A DNA stretch of 64,000 nt from Oceanobacillus rekensis (GCF_002153375.1 NZ_MTBQ01000004.1:398273-462272), one strand, 5' to 3'; numbered from the stretch's first letter, positions 8,715 through 18,245 are shown. Numbers and translations: made by a program. The notes: generated by a model from the sequence alone, not told the origin.

Positions 8715-9102
8715 TTGAATTTAAAAGTTGGAGATATAATTAGGTTTGAACGGATATTTACAAAGGAAGATGTTGAAATGTTTATAAAAGTATCCGGGGA
8801 TAAAGGTAAGCACCATACTGATCCCGATGAACAGGGGGAGATTAGTTATTCAAGGATTGTTAACTGCTACATTACCAACAAAAATTGGTGGAGATAACAA
8901 TGTACTAGCTCGTACGATGAATTTCGAGTTTTTGAGACCGGTTTTTACAGGTGATGCAATAATATGTGAAGTAACAATCGAGGAGTTTGAAAAGCAGGCT
9001 AATAATAGAATATCTATTTTGGCATCTTTCTTATGCGCAAATCAGAATGAGAAACAAGTATTGAGAGGAAGTTTTTCGGGAGTAATATTATTATCCTTCT
9101 AG
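8715..9102 (+). pseudogene. MaoC-like hotdog dehydratase, frameshifted in a G5 tract
   Basis: The first frame (TTG 8715 after SD AGGGGGAG) gives MNLKVGDIIRFERIFTKEDV..., and the next frame continues as RLVIQGLLTATLPTKIGGDN..., ending at 9102. Joined, they make a single MaoC/(R)-hydratase hotdog domain of about 129 residues, with the GDxxxxH catalytic pattern in VSGDKGKHH. The break is at GGGGG 8834-8838: six G or three G would restore one frame, giving ...DEQGG-RLVIQ. Without the shift the protein stops after 60 residues. Because the site is a homopolymer, it may be a real mutation, a phase-variable switch or a sequencing error. This gene is not part of the usual recR-bofA neighbourhood. Confidence 0.75.
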
Positions 9103-9210
9103 AGGATGTTATATTTATCTTCAACTACCATGAAGATGTTCTAAGGTGAATGAGTAATACATCTCGTAGAACATCATTACAAAACGAAAAAGTTAAATTT
9201 AAATGGAGAT

Positions 9211-9292
9211 GAACCGTAAATAATCACTTTGGTAGATTTCTTTCCTTCAGGTGAATTGCAAGGTGACACACCTAATCATGCGGTTCTTTTTC
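9211..9292 (+). terminator. Possible branched terminator before bofA
   Basis: GAACCG (9211-9216) can pair with CGGTTC (9281-9286), which is followed by TTTT. An inner AGGTG/CACCT pair lies at 9249-9253 and 9269-9273. The loop is long, so this is a weak call. A second perfect inverted repeat, GATGTTCTA/TAGAACATC, is at 9135-9143 and 9167-9175. Nothing else is recognisable between the MaoC remnant and bofA. Confidence 0.3.
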
Positions 9293-9348
9293 TGCTACCT
9301 CTTTCATATGTAATAAAGAGAGCCATATAAGAAGGGGGTTGTTTCTAG

Positions 9349-9612
9349 TTGAGTGCTTCGATCGTTATTTCCATTATTGTAGGTCTAATTATCGTTTTGC
9401 TTTTTGTTGGTGCACCAGTAAAACCGATGAAGTTTATTGGACAGGCTACAGTAAAACTAGGAATAGGAATTTTAATTTTATTTTTCTTTAATGTTTTCGG
9501 AGGAATGCTAGGATTGCATATTCCTATTAATCTGTTTACTGCAGTAGTGTCTGGTTTTCTCGGGTTATTTGGATTGGCTTCACTAACTGCAATTCATTTA
9601 TTTATCCTCTAA
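9349..9612 (+). CDS. bofA: Pro-sigma-K processing inhibitor BofA
   Basis: 87 residues, TTG start at 9349 after AAGGGGG. The protein is almost entirely hydrophobic with three predicted membrane segments (about 3-22, 33-55, 59-86) and the conserved GAPVKPMKFIGQATVKLGIG stretch. BofA sits in the outer forespore membrane, where it holds the SpoIVFB protease inactive with SpoIVFA until the forespore signals, delaying sigma-K activation. Position after recR-yaaL matches B. subtilis. In B. subtilis an rRNA operon follows; here a family-B repeat begins four bases after the stop codon. Confidence 0.93.
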   Translation: MSASIVISIIVGLIIVLLFVGAPVKPMKFIGQATVKLGIGILILFFFNVFGGMLGLHIPINLFTAVVSGFLGLFGLASLTAIHLFIL

Positions 9613-9616
9613 TATG

Positions 9617-9881
9617 TGTTCAAAAAGGAGGATAAAAAGGACCGTGAAGTTCGAGGCAGCGATCCTACTTCAGTGAATTTGCTTCATAGCTTGCTTGCAC
9701 CGAGGAATTTCCTTCCCCGAATACGCTTGTAGACGGAGGTGCAGAATCTATTCAACGTATGCTTTTAATACGTGAGTAAACGTTCTCGCATGCAAGGAAA
9801 AGTGTTTTTCTTTTCCAAGGAACGGAAAGGCAAGCATTCGTGAGAAATTCGATGTGTCATTTTTACCGGACTTTTTGAACA
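9617..9881. repeat. Dispersed repeat family B, full-length copy (MITE-like)
   Basis: A 265-bp element bounded by perfect inverted ends TGTTCAAAAAG (9617-9627) and CTTTTTGAACA (9871-9881). It has no ORF. Internal blocks (GAAGTTCGAGGC, CTATTCAACG, AATACGTGAGTAA, GTGTCATTTTTACCGGACT) recur in the copy at 61.5 kb, and the CTATTCAACG block recurs in reverse at 43.0 kb. It occupies most of the gap between bofA and csfB. No target-site duplication is obvious. Confidence 0.75.
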
Positions 9882-9910
9882 TTCTCTTCTAATATTTTCA
9901 AAGTTTCCCC

Positions 9911-9939
9911 GTATAACTTCCGTAGAATAGGAGATACTA
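9911..9939 (+). promoter_or_regulatory. Predicted sigma-F promoter of csfB/gin
   Basis: GTATA (9911-9915), a 14-nt spacer, then GGAGATACTA (9930-9939), which fits the sigma-F -10 pattern GGnnAnAnTR at every fixed position. B. subtilis csfB is a known sigma-F gene. Confidence 0.75.
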
Positions 9940-9961
9940 ATTTAAAAACGGAGGTGGGGAA

Positions 9962-10153
9962 ATGGAACAGTTAAATTCATTAGGGCACTGCGGTATTTGT
10001 GAGGAAGAAAAGGCAACTGGAATTCATTTATACACGATGTTCATTTGTACAGATTGTGAGTATAATATGATTCATACCGAACCAAGGGAAGAAAAGTATA
10101 ACTATTACCTAAGGAAATTAAAAAATATCAATCAACCAAAGTTATATTCATAG
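9962..10153 (+). CDS. csfB: Anti-sigma-G factor Gin (CsfB)
   Basis: 63 residues, ATG 9962 after SD GGAGGTGG. It has a Gin-type zinc knuckle: HCGICEEEKATGIHLY followed by FICTDCE gives four cysteines in a CxxC...CxxC layout. Gin binds and inhibits sigma-G (and sigma-E in the mother cell) so that forespore genes do not fire too early. A sigma-F promoter directly upstream fits forespore expression. B. subtilis has the same gene between bofA and yaaO, and the C-terminal LKNINQPKLYS resembles the B. subtilis ending. Confidence 0.93.
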   Translation: MEQLNSLGHCGICEEEKATGIHLYTMFICTDCEYNMIHTEPREEKYNYYLRKLKNINQPKLYS

Positions 10154-10267
10154 AGCTGTCCGTGGATATTTATACTATCTACCATAGAAATATGGAAGTC
10201 TTTGCTTGCAAAGGCTTTTTTTGTTGCCTTAGTATGAAAGTACAAAATCCAGAAAGGAACTAAAATT

Positions 10268-11677
10268 ATGAAACAGGATCACTACAGAATGCCTCTTTTT
10301 CAAAAACTAAAGCAATTCACTGCTGAACAGCCATTATCCTTTCATGTACCGGGACATAAAAATGGAACATTGTTTCATGGGGATGCTGTAGGTTATTTTG
10401 AAAATATTTTAAAGTTAGATATGACCGAACTTCCTGGCTTGGATGATCTTCATGCACCTACCGAGGCAATCGCTGAAGCAGAGCAATTAGCAGCTGATTT
10501 CTTCAAGGCTGATGATACTTTCTTTCTTGTTGGTGGCAGTACTGCGGGGAATTTAGCGATGGTTTTGGCAACATGTTCTGCTGGGGATAAGATAATTGTG
10601 CAGCGTAATTGTCATAAATCGATTATGAATGCATTAGAATTAAGTGGGGGTAGACCTGTATTCATTGCTCCTATCTATGATGACATCGTTGAACGGTACA
10701 CGAATCCAGATATATCTGTATTAGAAGAGGCTTTAAGTAAGCATCCGGATGCAAAAGCATTAGTATTAACTTATCCGGACTATTTTGGAAAAACGTATCC
10801 AATAAAGGAAATGATTGAGCTCGCACATAGCTACGACATTCCTGTTCTTGTGGATGAAGCGCATGGTGTACATTTTTCACTTGGCAAACCATTTCCTGCA
10901 TCTGCATTGGATTTAGGTGCTGATGTTGTCGTTCAATCGGCACATAAAATGGCCCCTGCTATGACAATGGCTTCCTTTTTACATATCAGATCAACTTTAA
11001 TCAAAAAAGAAAGGGTCGCACACTTTCTACAAATGATCCAATCCAGTAGCCCTTCTTATCCACTAATGGCATCGCTGGATATAGCACGGTCCTTTTTAGC
11101 GACATTAAAGAAAGAAGAGATAAATTCAATTATGGAGAGTGTATCAACTGTAAGGGAGATTTTACACGACTCCAGTTTTGGTCATGTACTGCCGACCGAT
11201 GACCCATTAAAAATAACGTTTCACGTGAAACAAGCGTTTTCGGCAGGTCAAGTGGCTAATTTACTGGAGGTGGGGAACGTTTATCCGGAGCTAGTAACAC
11301 ATAACCAAATTTTGTTCATACATGGGATTTCCCCATTTGAACAGGTAGAAGCATTTAAGAAAATAATAAAAAGCATTGGGGAACAATTAAAAAATCATAC
11401 AAATCATGCTACAATAGAGATAGGAAAGCTTTTTTCAGAACCAATTCAAGAATTGGCTTTATCCTATCAAACAATGAACATATTACCATATAAACTCGTA
11501 CCTTTTAAAGAAGGCATCGGTCATATAGCAGCTGAGGCGGTTATTCCATATCCGCCTGGGATTCCCTTCATTCTTAAAGGTGAAAAAATCACAGCAGCAC
11601 ATATTGCAACAATGGAACAACTTCGCGAACAAGGAATACGAATCCAGCAGCGTGAAGAGGGCATCAAGATTTATTGA
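10268..11677 (+). CDS. yaaO: Orn/Lys/Arg decarboxylase-family PLP enzyme YaaO
   Basis: 469 residues, ATG 10268 with SD AGAAAGGAAC. This is the short (wing-less) class of the group III aminotransferase-fold decarboxylases. SFHVPGHKNG is the N-terminal family mark, VLVDEAHGVHF holds the PLP-pyridine Asp, and SAHKMAPAMTMAS gives the Schiff-base Lys227. The C-terminal PYPPGIPFILKGE is also typical. The amino-acid substrate cannot be read from the sequence; related proteins use arginine, lysine or ornithine. Position between csfB and tmk matches yaaO of B. subtilis. It may be cotranscribed with tmk, which begins 21 bases downstream. Confidence 0.9.
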   Translation: MKQDHYRMPLFQKLKQFTAEQPLSFHVPGHKNGTLFHGDAVGYFENILKLDMTELPGLDDLHAPTEAIAEAEQLAADFFKADDTFFLVGGSTAGNLAMVLATCSAGDKIIVQRNCHKSIMNALELSGGRPVFIAPIYDDIVERYTNPDISVLEEALSKHPDAKALVLTYPDYFGKTYPIKEMIELAHSYDIPVLVDEAHGVHFSLGKPFPASALDLGADVVVQSAHKMAPAMTMASFLHIRSTLIKKERVAHFLQMIQSSSPSYPLMASLDIARSFLATLKKEEINSIMESVSTVREILHDSSFGHVLPTDDPLKITFHVKQAFSAGQVANLLEVGNVYPELVTHNQILFIHGISPFEQVEAFKKIIKSIGEQLKNHTNHATIEIGKLFSEPIQELALSYQTMNILPYKLVPFKEGIGHIAAEAVIPYPPGIPFILKGEKITAAHIATMEQLREQGIRIQQREEGIKIY

Positions 11678-11698
11678 TATCATGAAGGGGACACATAT

Positions 11699-12325
11699 AT
11701 GAGTGGTTATTTTATTACATTTGAAGGTGGCGAGGGCGCAGGTAAAACATCTATTCTTCACGCCATTTACACAAAACTAAAAGATCTGGGATATGATGTA
11801 CTAGCAACACGCGAACCAGGTGGAATTGAAATCGCCGAGCAAATTCGCAAGGTCATTCTCGATCCAGATCATACCGAAATGGATGAGCGAACAGAGGCCT
11901 TATTATATGCCGCTGCACGGAGGCAACATTTAGCGGAGAAGGTGTTACCAGCGCTTAACCAAGGGAAAATCATTCTTTGTGACCGTTTTATTGATAGCAG
12001 TCTTGCGTATCAAGGGCATGCACGGGGGCTTGGAATGGATGAAGTCTTTTCCATTAATCAATTTGCCATCAAGGATTGTATGCCAAACTTAACTTTGTTT
12101 TTTGATATCGGGCCAAAGAAGGGTTTAGATCGTATCGCAGCGAATAAAGATAGAGAGAGAAATCGTCTCGATCTTGAAAATCTAAAGTTTCATAAATTGG
12201 TATATGAAGGATATACGATTCTCACAGACAGATTTCCCGACCGTATTCAAACAATTAATGCAGACCAATCCATGGAGGCTGTAGAGCAAGCCGCTTTCGA
12301 TTGTATTATCTCTCATATAAACTAA
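11699..12325 (+). CDS. tmk: Thymidylate kinase
   Basis: 208 residues, ATG 11699, SD GAAGGGG. P-loop GGEGAGKTS at 10-18, the Asp-Arg of the DRx motif in [13 protein letters not shown], and the TREPGG segment identify dTMP kinase, which makes dTDP for DNA synthesis. It leads the tmk-darA-yaaR-holB-ricT-yabA cluster. Confidence 0.97.
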   Translation: MSGYFITFEGGEGAGKTSILHAIYTKLKDLGYDVLATREPGGIEIAEQIRKVILDPDHTEMDERTEALLYAAARRQHLAEKVLPALNQGKIILCDRFIDSSLAYQGHARGLGMDEVFSINQFAIKDCMPNLTLFFDIGPKKGLDRIAANKDRERNRLDLENLKFHKLVYEGYTILTDRFPDRIQTINADQSMEAVEQAAFDCIISHIN

Positions 12326-12670
<345 letters not shown>

Positions 12671-12713
12671 TGAAATAATCATAGAGTAACTTCTAGAAAG
12701 GGGGGCTGAGCCG

Positions 12714-13145
12714 ATGAAAATTACGAATGAGCTCCACACCAAGACAGAGCCGATATATACAAGGCAAACAAACGGTGACAATCAGATTTTTAATAAGATG
12801 GTTCAGACCCAGACCCAGAGTTTAAAACAGCAGGAATTACAGCAGTTGATACAGAATATTATTGCACAAGGAAATAAATTAGCCAGATACCGATCATTTC
12901 GGGAATTCGCTAAATTTAAGCGAATGGTAAAGGGATTTTTACAGGAAACAGTTAAGAATGGCTATGGCATGCAGAAATCACATAGCTTTGGATTAAATGG
13001 AAATCGCCATTTAACTATTGTCAAGCAAGTCGATGAAAAGTTAGTCGAGCTTACAGAAGAATTGATGAATCAGGAAAAGAAGACAGTAGATATCTTGGGC
13101 CTTATTGGAGAAATCAAGGGATTACTGATTAATATATATACGTAG
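12714..13145 (+). CDS. yaaR: DUF327 family protein YaaR
   Basis: 143 residues, ATG 12714 after SD AAAGGGGGG. A helical protein with FREFAKFKRMVKGFLQETVKNGYG and the closing VDILGLIGEIKGLLINIYT segment, both characteristic of the YaaR/DUF327 family. Function unknown. It is fixed between darA and holB in Bacillaceae. Confidence 0.88.
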   Translation: MKITNELHTKTEPIYTRQTNGDNQIFNKMVQTQTQSLKQQELQQLIQNIIAQGNKLARYRSFREFAKFKRMVKGFLQETVKNGYGMQKSHSFGLNGNRHLTIVKQVDEKLVELTEELMNQEKKTVDILGLIGEIKGLLINIYT

Positions 13146-13211
13146 TTTTTCACACTGCTAAAAAGCATTACAGTGTGAATGAATCTTTTTACTTTGAAGG
13201 CGGGTACACAT

Positions 13212-14201
13212 ATGAAGACATGGTCAGAGGTTGCCAAGGTGCAGCCACTCGCAAGCAGAATAATAATAAACAGTATAAAAAAAGGCCGGGTTTCTCATGC
13301 GTATTTGCTTCAAGGTGAACATGGAACGGGGAAAGAAGCCATTTCATTATTGATTGCAAAAGGGCTATTCTGTACGAGTAAATCAAGTGTGGAACCGTGT
13401 CATGAATGTAATAATTGTAAGCGGATTGAATCCGGTAATCACCCAGATGTCCATTGGATCGCACCGGAAGGACAATCGATTAAAATAGAGCAAGTAAAAA
13501 ATTTGCAAAAAGAGTTTATTTATTCAGGTGTGGAATCGAATCAAAAGGTTTATATTATTAAGGATGCAGATACACTTACAGTTAACGCTGCAAACAGGAT
13601 ACTTAAATTTTTGGAAGAACCGAGTAAACAGACTACAGCGATTATGCTAACGGAGAATAGTCAGTCCATCATTCCTACCATCCGTTCACGCTGTCAGGTT
13701 ATTGATTTGCAGCCGCTAAATACGGAAACCTTCCAAAATCAATTAATTGAAAATGGGATGGAAAGAAATGATGCCGTGTTAATGAGTGCGTTGACCAATA
13801 ACTTTGCAGAGGCATTTAGATGGAATGAAGATGCGTGGTTTGCAGAAGCAAGAAAATTAGTGGTACAATTAGTAGAAATGTATACAATAAAGCCGGAAGA
13901 CGTCTATCTTTTTATTCACAATCACTGGGTTCCTCATTTTAAGGATCGGAAAGAACAGGAGCAGGGATTGGATTTATTGCTTTTGGCTTTTAAAGATATC
14001 CTTTATAACCATATAGGAAATGAAGGTGCATACGCCTTTTTCACCCTTAATAATGAATTAGTTGAGAAGGCTGCAATGTCCTTTTCCCAGGAACAATTAG
14101 TGAATACGTTGAATCTCGTTCTGAAGGCAAAAAGGAAATTGAAGCAAAATGTTCAACCAACACTTGTGATTGAACAATTGGCACTTCAAATACAGAGGTG
14201 A
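13212..14201 (+). CDS. holB: DNA polymerase III subunit delta' (HolB)
   Basis: 329 residues from ATG 13212, preceded by SD AAGGCGG. An upstream extension to 13179 is possible, but the length then exceeds B. subtilis HolB, which is also 329. The AAA+ clamp-loader fold shows a degenerate P-loop region (GEHGTGKEA), zinc cysteines C54, C63, C66 and C69, and an SRC motif (RSRCQVI). Delta' is the stator of the clamp loader that pairs with DnaX from this same window. It ends four bases before ricT. Confidence 0.94.
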   Translation: MKTWSEVAKVQPLASRIIINSIKKGRVSHAYLLQGEHGTGKEAISLLIAKGLFCTSKSSVEPCHECNNCKRIESGNHPDVHWIAPEGQSIKIEQVKNLQKEFIYSGVESNQKVYIIKDADTLTVNAANRILKFLEEPSKQTTAIMLTENSQSIIPTIRSRCQVIDLQPLNTETFQNQLIENGMERNDAVLMSALTNNFAEAFRWNEDAWFAEARKLVVQLVEMYTIKPEDVYLFIHNHWVPHFKDRKEQEQGLDLLLLAFKDILYNHIGNEGAYAFFTLNNELVEKAAMSFSQEQLVNTLNLVLKAKRKLKQNVQPTLVIEQLALQIQR

Positions 14202-14205
14202 AATA

Positions 14206-15030
14206 ATGATAGAGGTTATCGGTGTTCGCTTTAAAAAAGCGGGTAAAATATATTATTTTGATCCAGGCAAAGGAAATATCTCCAGCGATAGTTATGTTAT
14301 TGTGGAGACAGTTCGCGGAATTGAATTCGGAAAAGTTGTCATTACGAATAAACAAGTGGATGAAGAAGATGTTGTCCTTCCCTTGAAAAAGGTTATTCGC
14401 GTAGCTGATGAGAAAGATAAATTGTCAGTTGTCGAGAATCAAGAACAAGCTGAAAAGGCTTTTCATATATGTTCAGATAAAATATTGCAACATAGGTTGG
14501 ATATGAACCTGGTAGAAGTTGAATATACATTTGACCGTAATAAAATTATTTTCTATTTTACGGCAGATGGCAGGGTCGATTTCCGCAACCTGGTAAAAGA
14601 TCTGGCTTCCATGTTTAAAACAAGAATTGAACTGCGCCAAATTGGAGTTCGCGATGAGGCAAAAATGCTTGGTGGTATTGGTCCGTGTGGCAGAATGCTC
14701 TGTTGCTCCACTTTTTTAGGTGATTTTGAGCCAGTTTCCATCAAAATGGCAAAGGATCAAAACCTTTCACTAAATCCAGCAAAAATATCAGGATTATGTG
14801 GCAGATTGATGTGTTGCCTGAAGTATGAAAACGATGATTATGAAACAGCAAAGCGTGATTTACCGGATATTGGGGAAGCTATTAAAACCCCATTTGGAAA
14901 AGGAAAAGTCGTTGGATTGAATATACTCGAACGACTTGTCCAAATCGAAATCCCGGAAAAGGAACGCGTTGTTGAATATACATTAGATGAATTGATAGAA
15001 GAGGGAATTTTAGCGCAAGCCACAGAATGA
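14206..15030 (+). CDS. ricT: Stage 0 sporulation regulator RicT (YaaT), PSP1 domain
   Basis: 274 residues from ATG 14206, overlapping the holB end region with SD GAGGTG inside holB. The PSP1 C-terminal domain carries paired cysteine motifs (CGRMLCC and CGRLMCC) near residues 165-210. With RicA and RicF it forms an iron-sulfur complex that assists RNase Y mRNA processing and speeds Spo0A phosphorylation. The length matches B. subtilis YaaT (about 275). Confidence 0.95.
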   Translation: MIEVIGVRFKKAGKIYYFDPGKGNISSDSYVIVETVRGIEFGKVVITNKQVDEEDVVLPLKKVIRVADEKDKLSVVENQEQAEKAFHICSDKILQHRLDMNLVEVEYTFDRNKIIFYFTADGRVDFRNLVKDLASMFKTRIELRQIGVRDEAKMLGGIGPCGRMLCCSTFLGDFEPVSIKMAKDQNLSLNPAKISGLCGRLMCCLKYENDDYETAKRDLPDIGEAIKTPFGKGKVVGLNILERLVQIEIPEKERVVEYTLDELIEEGILAQATE

Positions 15031-15044
15031 TGAGGTGAGTGGGC

Positions 15045-15392
15045 GTGGGGAACAGAGAAATTTTTGACCAGGTTTCTGATATGGAGAAGCAAATTGGCGA
15101 GTTGTATGAGCAACTTGGTGATCTAAAGAAAAGATTAAGTGATCTGCTTGAGGAGAATCACCGTCTTGCTGTTGAAAACCACAATTTGCGTCATCACCTG
15201 GATCATACGGAAGCAGTTAAAGATAAGACTGTCAAAAAAGGATCTACAAAAGGGAATCTTCCTGGTGAAGGATACGACAATCTCGCTAGGCTATATGAAG
15301 AAGGGTTCCACATTTGTAATCTTGAATTTGGGAGTCCAAGAAGAAATGAAGATTGTATTTTCTGTCTTGATTTCTTCGACAAAACAAAATAA
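15045..15392 (+). CDS. yabA: Replication initiation-control protein YabA
   Basis: 115 residues from GTG 15045, seven bases after SD GAGGTG; a GTG at 15039 is the alternative. The N-terminal half is a leucine-zipper coiled coil ([22 protein letters not shown]). The C-terminal half is a zinc module with H and C ligands in FHICNLEFG and DCIFCLDFF. YabA bridges DnaA and the DnaN clamp to prevent over-initiation. Its place next to holB, away from dnaA/dnaN, is conserved. Confidence 0.93.
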   Translation: MGNREIFDQVSDMEKQIGELYEQLGDLKKRLSDLLEENHRLAVENHNLRHHLDHTEAVKDKTVKKGSTKGNLPGEGYDNLARLYEEGFHICNLEFGSPRRNEDCIFCLDFFDKTK

Positions 15393-15518
15393 ATTTACTT
15401 TCTGTATTCTTTATAGGGAGTAACAATTGCTGTCTCATAACCCGAGGCAGCTTTCTTTTCAATTAAGCGGAAATTCGTAAACGCTTATTAATAATGTAAA
15501 TGATGTAAGGAGTTAATG

Positions 15519-16262
15519 ATGGTACAGTTATTTGACGATGAACGGATTGATTATTTACTGAACGACGCGTGCATGCGGATTATTCAAAGTCCCACTGCTT
15601 TTGCTTTTTCACTCGATGCTGTCTTGCTTGCCCATTTTGCTTATGTACCAGTAAAAAAGGGAAGAATATTAGATTTATGTACGGGAAATGGAGTTATTCC
15701 ACTTCTCCTCACAAAAAGGACGAATGCAAGGATTATCGGTGTAGAAATCCAGGAAAGAATCTTTCAAATGGCAGAAAGAAATGTAGAATTGAATGATATG
15801 TTCGATCAACTCCAAATAATCCATGGAGATTTAAAAGAAATGCAACCAGTGTTGGGCCAGAGCAGTTTTGATGTAGTGACTTGTAATCCACCGTATTTTA
15901 AAACACCGTCAGACACAGAACATAATCATAATGAATTTTTGACGATTGCCAGACATGAAGTATGTTGTACATTGGAAGATGTTATAAAGGCATGTAAATT
16001 GCATGTTAGACCAGGGGGAAAGGTCGCGATGGTACACAGACCTGGAAGACTGGTTGATATCATCGAGCAATTTAGAAAATATAAGCTTGAACCGAAACGA
16101 ATGCAACTTGTCTACCCTAAAAAGGGAAAGAATGCGAATATGCTATTGGTTGAAGGCATTCGGGATGGAAAGTCAGATTTGAAAATCTTGCCACCTTTAT
16201 ATATATATGAGGGAGACGGATCCTATACGAAAGAAGCAGGAGAAATTATTTATGGCAAGTGA
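15519..16262 (+). CDS. yabB: tRNA1(Val) (adenine-N6)-methyltransferase-type enzyme YabB (TrmN6 family)
   Basis: 247 residues from ATG 15519, six bases after SD AAGGAG; an ATG one codon earlier is too close to the SD. Class I SAM fold: [14 protein letters not shown] is motif I, VTCNPPYF is the N6-adenine/amino methyltransferase catalytic motif. The family modifies A37 of tRNA-Val in Gram-negatives; the Bacillus substrate is inferred. It overlaps yazA by 11 bases. Confidence 0.92.
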   Translation: MVQLFDDERIDYLLNDACMRIIQSPTAFAFSLDAVLLAHFAYVPVKKGRILDLCTGNGVIPLLLTKRTNARIIGVEIQERIFQMAERNVELNDMFDQLQIIHGDLKEMQPVLGQSSFDVVTCNPPYFKTPSDTEHNHNEFLTIARHEVCCTLEDVIKACKLHVRPGGKVAMVHRPGRLVDIIEQFRKYKLEPKRMQLVYPKKGKNANMLLVEGIRDGKSDLKILPPLYIYEGDGSYTKEAGEIIYGK

Positions 16263-16542
16263 ACATATCGTTTACATTTTACGCTGTAAGGATGATAGTC
16301 TTTATACTGGATATACAAATAATTTAGAAAACCGGCTGAACATGCATGAAAGTGGCAAAGGTGCAAAATATACAAGAGGCAGAGGACCATTTAAAGTAGT
16401 GTATGTCGAAACATTTAGTACAAAAGAAGAAGCCATGAAGATGGAATACCAGATTAAAAAACTTTCCCGAAAAGATAAACAACTGCTCATAGGGGAATTG
16501 TCGAAGGAAGGTTTACCGCATGAAAACACAAAAAAGCTTTGA
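16252..16542 (+). CDS. yazA: GIY-YIG nuclease-superfamily protein YazA
   Basis: 96 residues from ATG 16252; longer in-frame starts lie inside yabB and lack a good SD. The GIY-YIG core is visible as [18 protein letters not shown] followed by the conserved Arg in NLENRL and ARYTRGRGP-like [14 protein letters not shown]. The UPF0213 family has no settled cellular role. Tight overlaps on both sides (11 bases with yabB, 23 with rsmI) imply translational coupling. Confidence 0.92.
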   Translation: MASEHIVYILRCKDDSLYTGYTNNLENRLNMHESGKGAKYTRGRGPFKVVYVETFSTKEEAMKMEYQIKKLSRKDKQLLIGELSKEGLPHENTKKL

Positions 16543-17395
16543 TGATGAAACAAAAGGGGCACTTTACGTTGTCCCAACCCCAATTGGGAATCTGGAAGAT
16601 ATTACATACCGAGCATTGAAGGTTCTCCGTTCTGCTGACTTAATCGCTGCAGAGGATACGAGAAATACGAAAAAGTTACTTAATCACTTTGATATTCCTA
16701 CTCATTTAATCAGTTACCATGAACATAATAAATTAGCTCGCGAGGAACAATTACTAGAGCGGATTGAACGAGGTGAATTAATTGCTGTCGTCAGTGATGC
16801 AGGAATGCCGGCAATATCTGATCCTGGATTTGAAATCGTTCAGGCGGTGATTGAAAGAGATCTAAAGGTGGTTGTCTTGCCCGGAGCAAATGCAGCATTA
16901 TGTGGACTCGTAGGATCTGGTCTTCCTTCAAGCGAGTTTTATTTCTATGGTTTCTTGCCACGAAAGAAAAAAGATAAGATGGAAGAGTTAGAACGCTTGA
17001 AACGGCTAAAAGCAAGCCTCTTATTTTATGAATCCCCATATCGGATAAAAGATACTTTAAAAGCTATCCAAGAACAGCTTGGAACACGGCGCATTGCAAT
17101 CGCCCGTGAATTGACGAAACGATTTGAAGAGTTTGTACGCGGCACTACTGAAGAGCTGATTACTTGGGCAGAAGAGAATGAAATGAGGGGCGAATTTGTT
17201 ATTATAGTAGAAGGCGGCAATGAATCTACAGAAGACCAAGCTGATCCTGATTGGTGGGAGGAACTTAGCGTTGTGGATCATGTGGACTACTATATTAGAG
17301 AGAAAAGTTATTCGAGTAAAGATGCGATCAAGCAGACGGCTGTTGATAGAAAGATTCCTAAACGAGATGTATATCAAGCCTATCACATTAAATAA
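16520..17395 (+). CDS. rsmI: 16S rRNA (cytidine-1402-2'-O)-methyltransferase RsmI
   Basis: 291 residues, ATG 16520 with SD GGAAGG within yazA. The tetrapyrrole-methylase fold shows LYVVPTPIGNLEDITYRAL, AAEDTRNTKKLL, VSDAGMPAISDPGF and the SAM-binding PGANAAL, all signature RsmI stretches. It methylates the 2'-O of C1402 in the decoding centre. It ends the yabB-yazA-rsmI cluster; the next gene is abrB on the other strand. Confidence 0.96.
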   Translation: MKTQKSFDDETKGALYVVPTPIGNLEDITYRALKVLRSADLIAAEDTRNTKKLLNHFDIPTHLISYHEHNKLAREEQLLERIERGELIAVVSDAGMPAISDPGFEIVQAVIERDLKVVVLPGANAALCGLVGSGLPSSEFYFYGFLPRKKKDKMEELERLKRLKASLLFYESPYRIKDTLKAIQEQLGTRRIAIARELTKRFEEFVRGTTEELITWAEENEMRGEFVIIVEGGNESTEDQADPDWWEELSVVDHVDYYIREKSYSSKDAIKQTAVDRKIPKRDVYQAYHIK

Positions 17396-17440
17396 ATCGG
17401 CTTTTTATAAAATATTTTACTTTTCTTTCTTCATACTTTC

Positions 17441-17606
17441 TATAAAGTGCGAAGTAAATGCTAGGTTCTTTAAGTACGTGCTTTTCCCGCATCTGGGGTC
17501 GCTGCGGGCGGATGCGCACCTTAGGGCACGGCCTCAGCCTCCCGCGGGAAGCGAAGTATATTTCCCAGAGCGGTCGTCGAAGAAACATATCTTAGTTCGT
17601 AGTTTA
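17441..17606. repeat. Dispersed repeat family A, clear copy
   Basis: A 166-bp element in the 377-base gap after rsmI. The ends are imperfect inverted repeats: TATAAAGTGCGAAGTAA at the left, CTTAGTTCGTAGTTTA at the right. The core is GC-rich (GGGCGGATGCGCACCTTAGG, TATTTCCCAGAGCGGTCG). No credible coding. The remaining bases up to the abrB terminator show nothing recognisable. Confidence 0.7.
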
Positions 17607-17685
17607 ACTCTATTCTGTTAAAAGCAACCATTCTTTTTGGTAGGACGAGTAACTGCGGTTTAAACCTATTAGCAGAAGGTCAGAA

Positions 17686-17723
17686 TAAAAAGAGTTGACG
17701 TGCTAGTTGCAGGCGTCAACTCT
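17686..17723 (-). terminator. abrB terminator
   Basis: AGAGTTGACG (17691-17700) and CGTCAACTCT (17714-17723) form a 10-bp stem. Read on the minus strand it is followed by TTTTT. Confidence 0.85.
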
Positions 17724-17772
17724 CAGTAAGACTTAGGTATTGATTTATTAAGTAACCAACGTATGCAGTTGG

Positions 17773-18048
17773 TTATTTTAAACGTGTTTGAATTTCGTCC
17801 ATCAATGCGTTTGCACCCACGGGACTGAGCACCAGCTTACCATCTGCAAATGACAGGTTGTCATCTGAAACGTCACCAGTAATATGGCAAGTCATATTAG
17901 GTCTATATTTCTTTAAGATAATATTATCGTTTTGCACATGGATTTCTATTGTATCTCTTTCCTGGATATCCAGTGTGCGGCGAATTTCGATAGGTATGAC
18001 TACACGACCCAGTTCATCGACCTTACGCACAATTCCAGTAGACTTCAT
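17773..18048 (-). CDS. abrB: Transition-state regulator AbrB
   Basis: 91 residues from ATG 18048 (SD GGGGTGG); a GTG at 18057 is an alternative. The N-terminal swapped-hairpin DNA-binding domain reads MKSTGIVRKVDELGRVVIP, nearly identical to Bacillus AbrB, followed by IEIRRTLDI and the C-terminal multimerisation part with one Cys (MTCHITGDV). AbrB represses post-exponential genes until Spo0A~P shuts off its synthesis. Transcribed opposite to its neighbours, between rsmI and metG, as in B. subtilis. Confidence 0.96.
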   Translation of the reverse strand: MKSTGIVRKVDELGRVVIPIEIRRTLDIQERDTIEIHVQNDNIILKKYRPNMTCHITGDVSDDNLSFADGKLVLSPVGANALMDEIQTRLK

Positions 18049-18245
18049 TGTTTCCACCCCAATGTTGGTAAATAGGAATAAAAGCGATTCTCCTACTTAT
18101 CTATAATTTTTCAACACAAAAAACCGCAATTATTCGACATTATTTAAAAATAGATTACCAAGTTTAGCCAAGGGTGTCAATAGAGTTTTGCTATATAATA
18201 AGAAAATTTTATTTAGTTAATTAATTTTTCAAGAATAGATAGGAT

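Noticed and set aside
17220..17621. Plus-strand 133-codon ORF over the end of rsmI and the following repeat
   Set aside because: It overlaps rsmI out of frame and then reads through a family-A repeat; composition is not protein-like.
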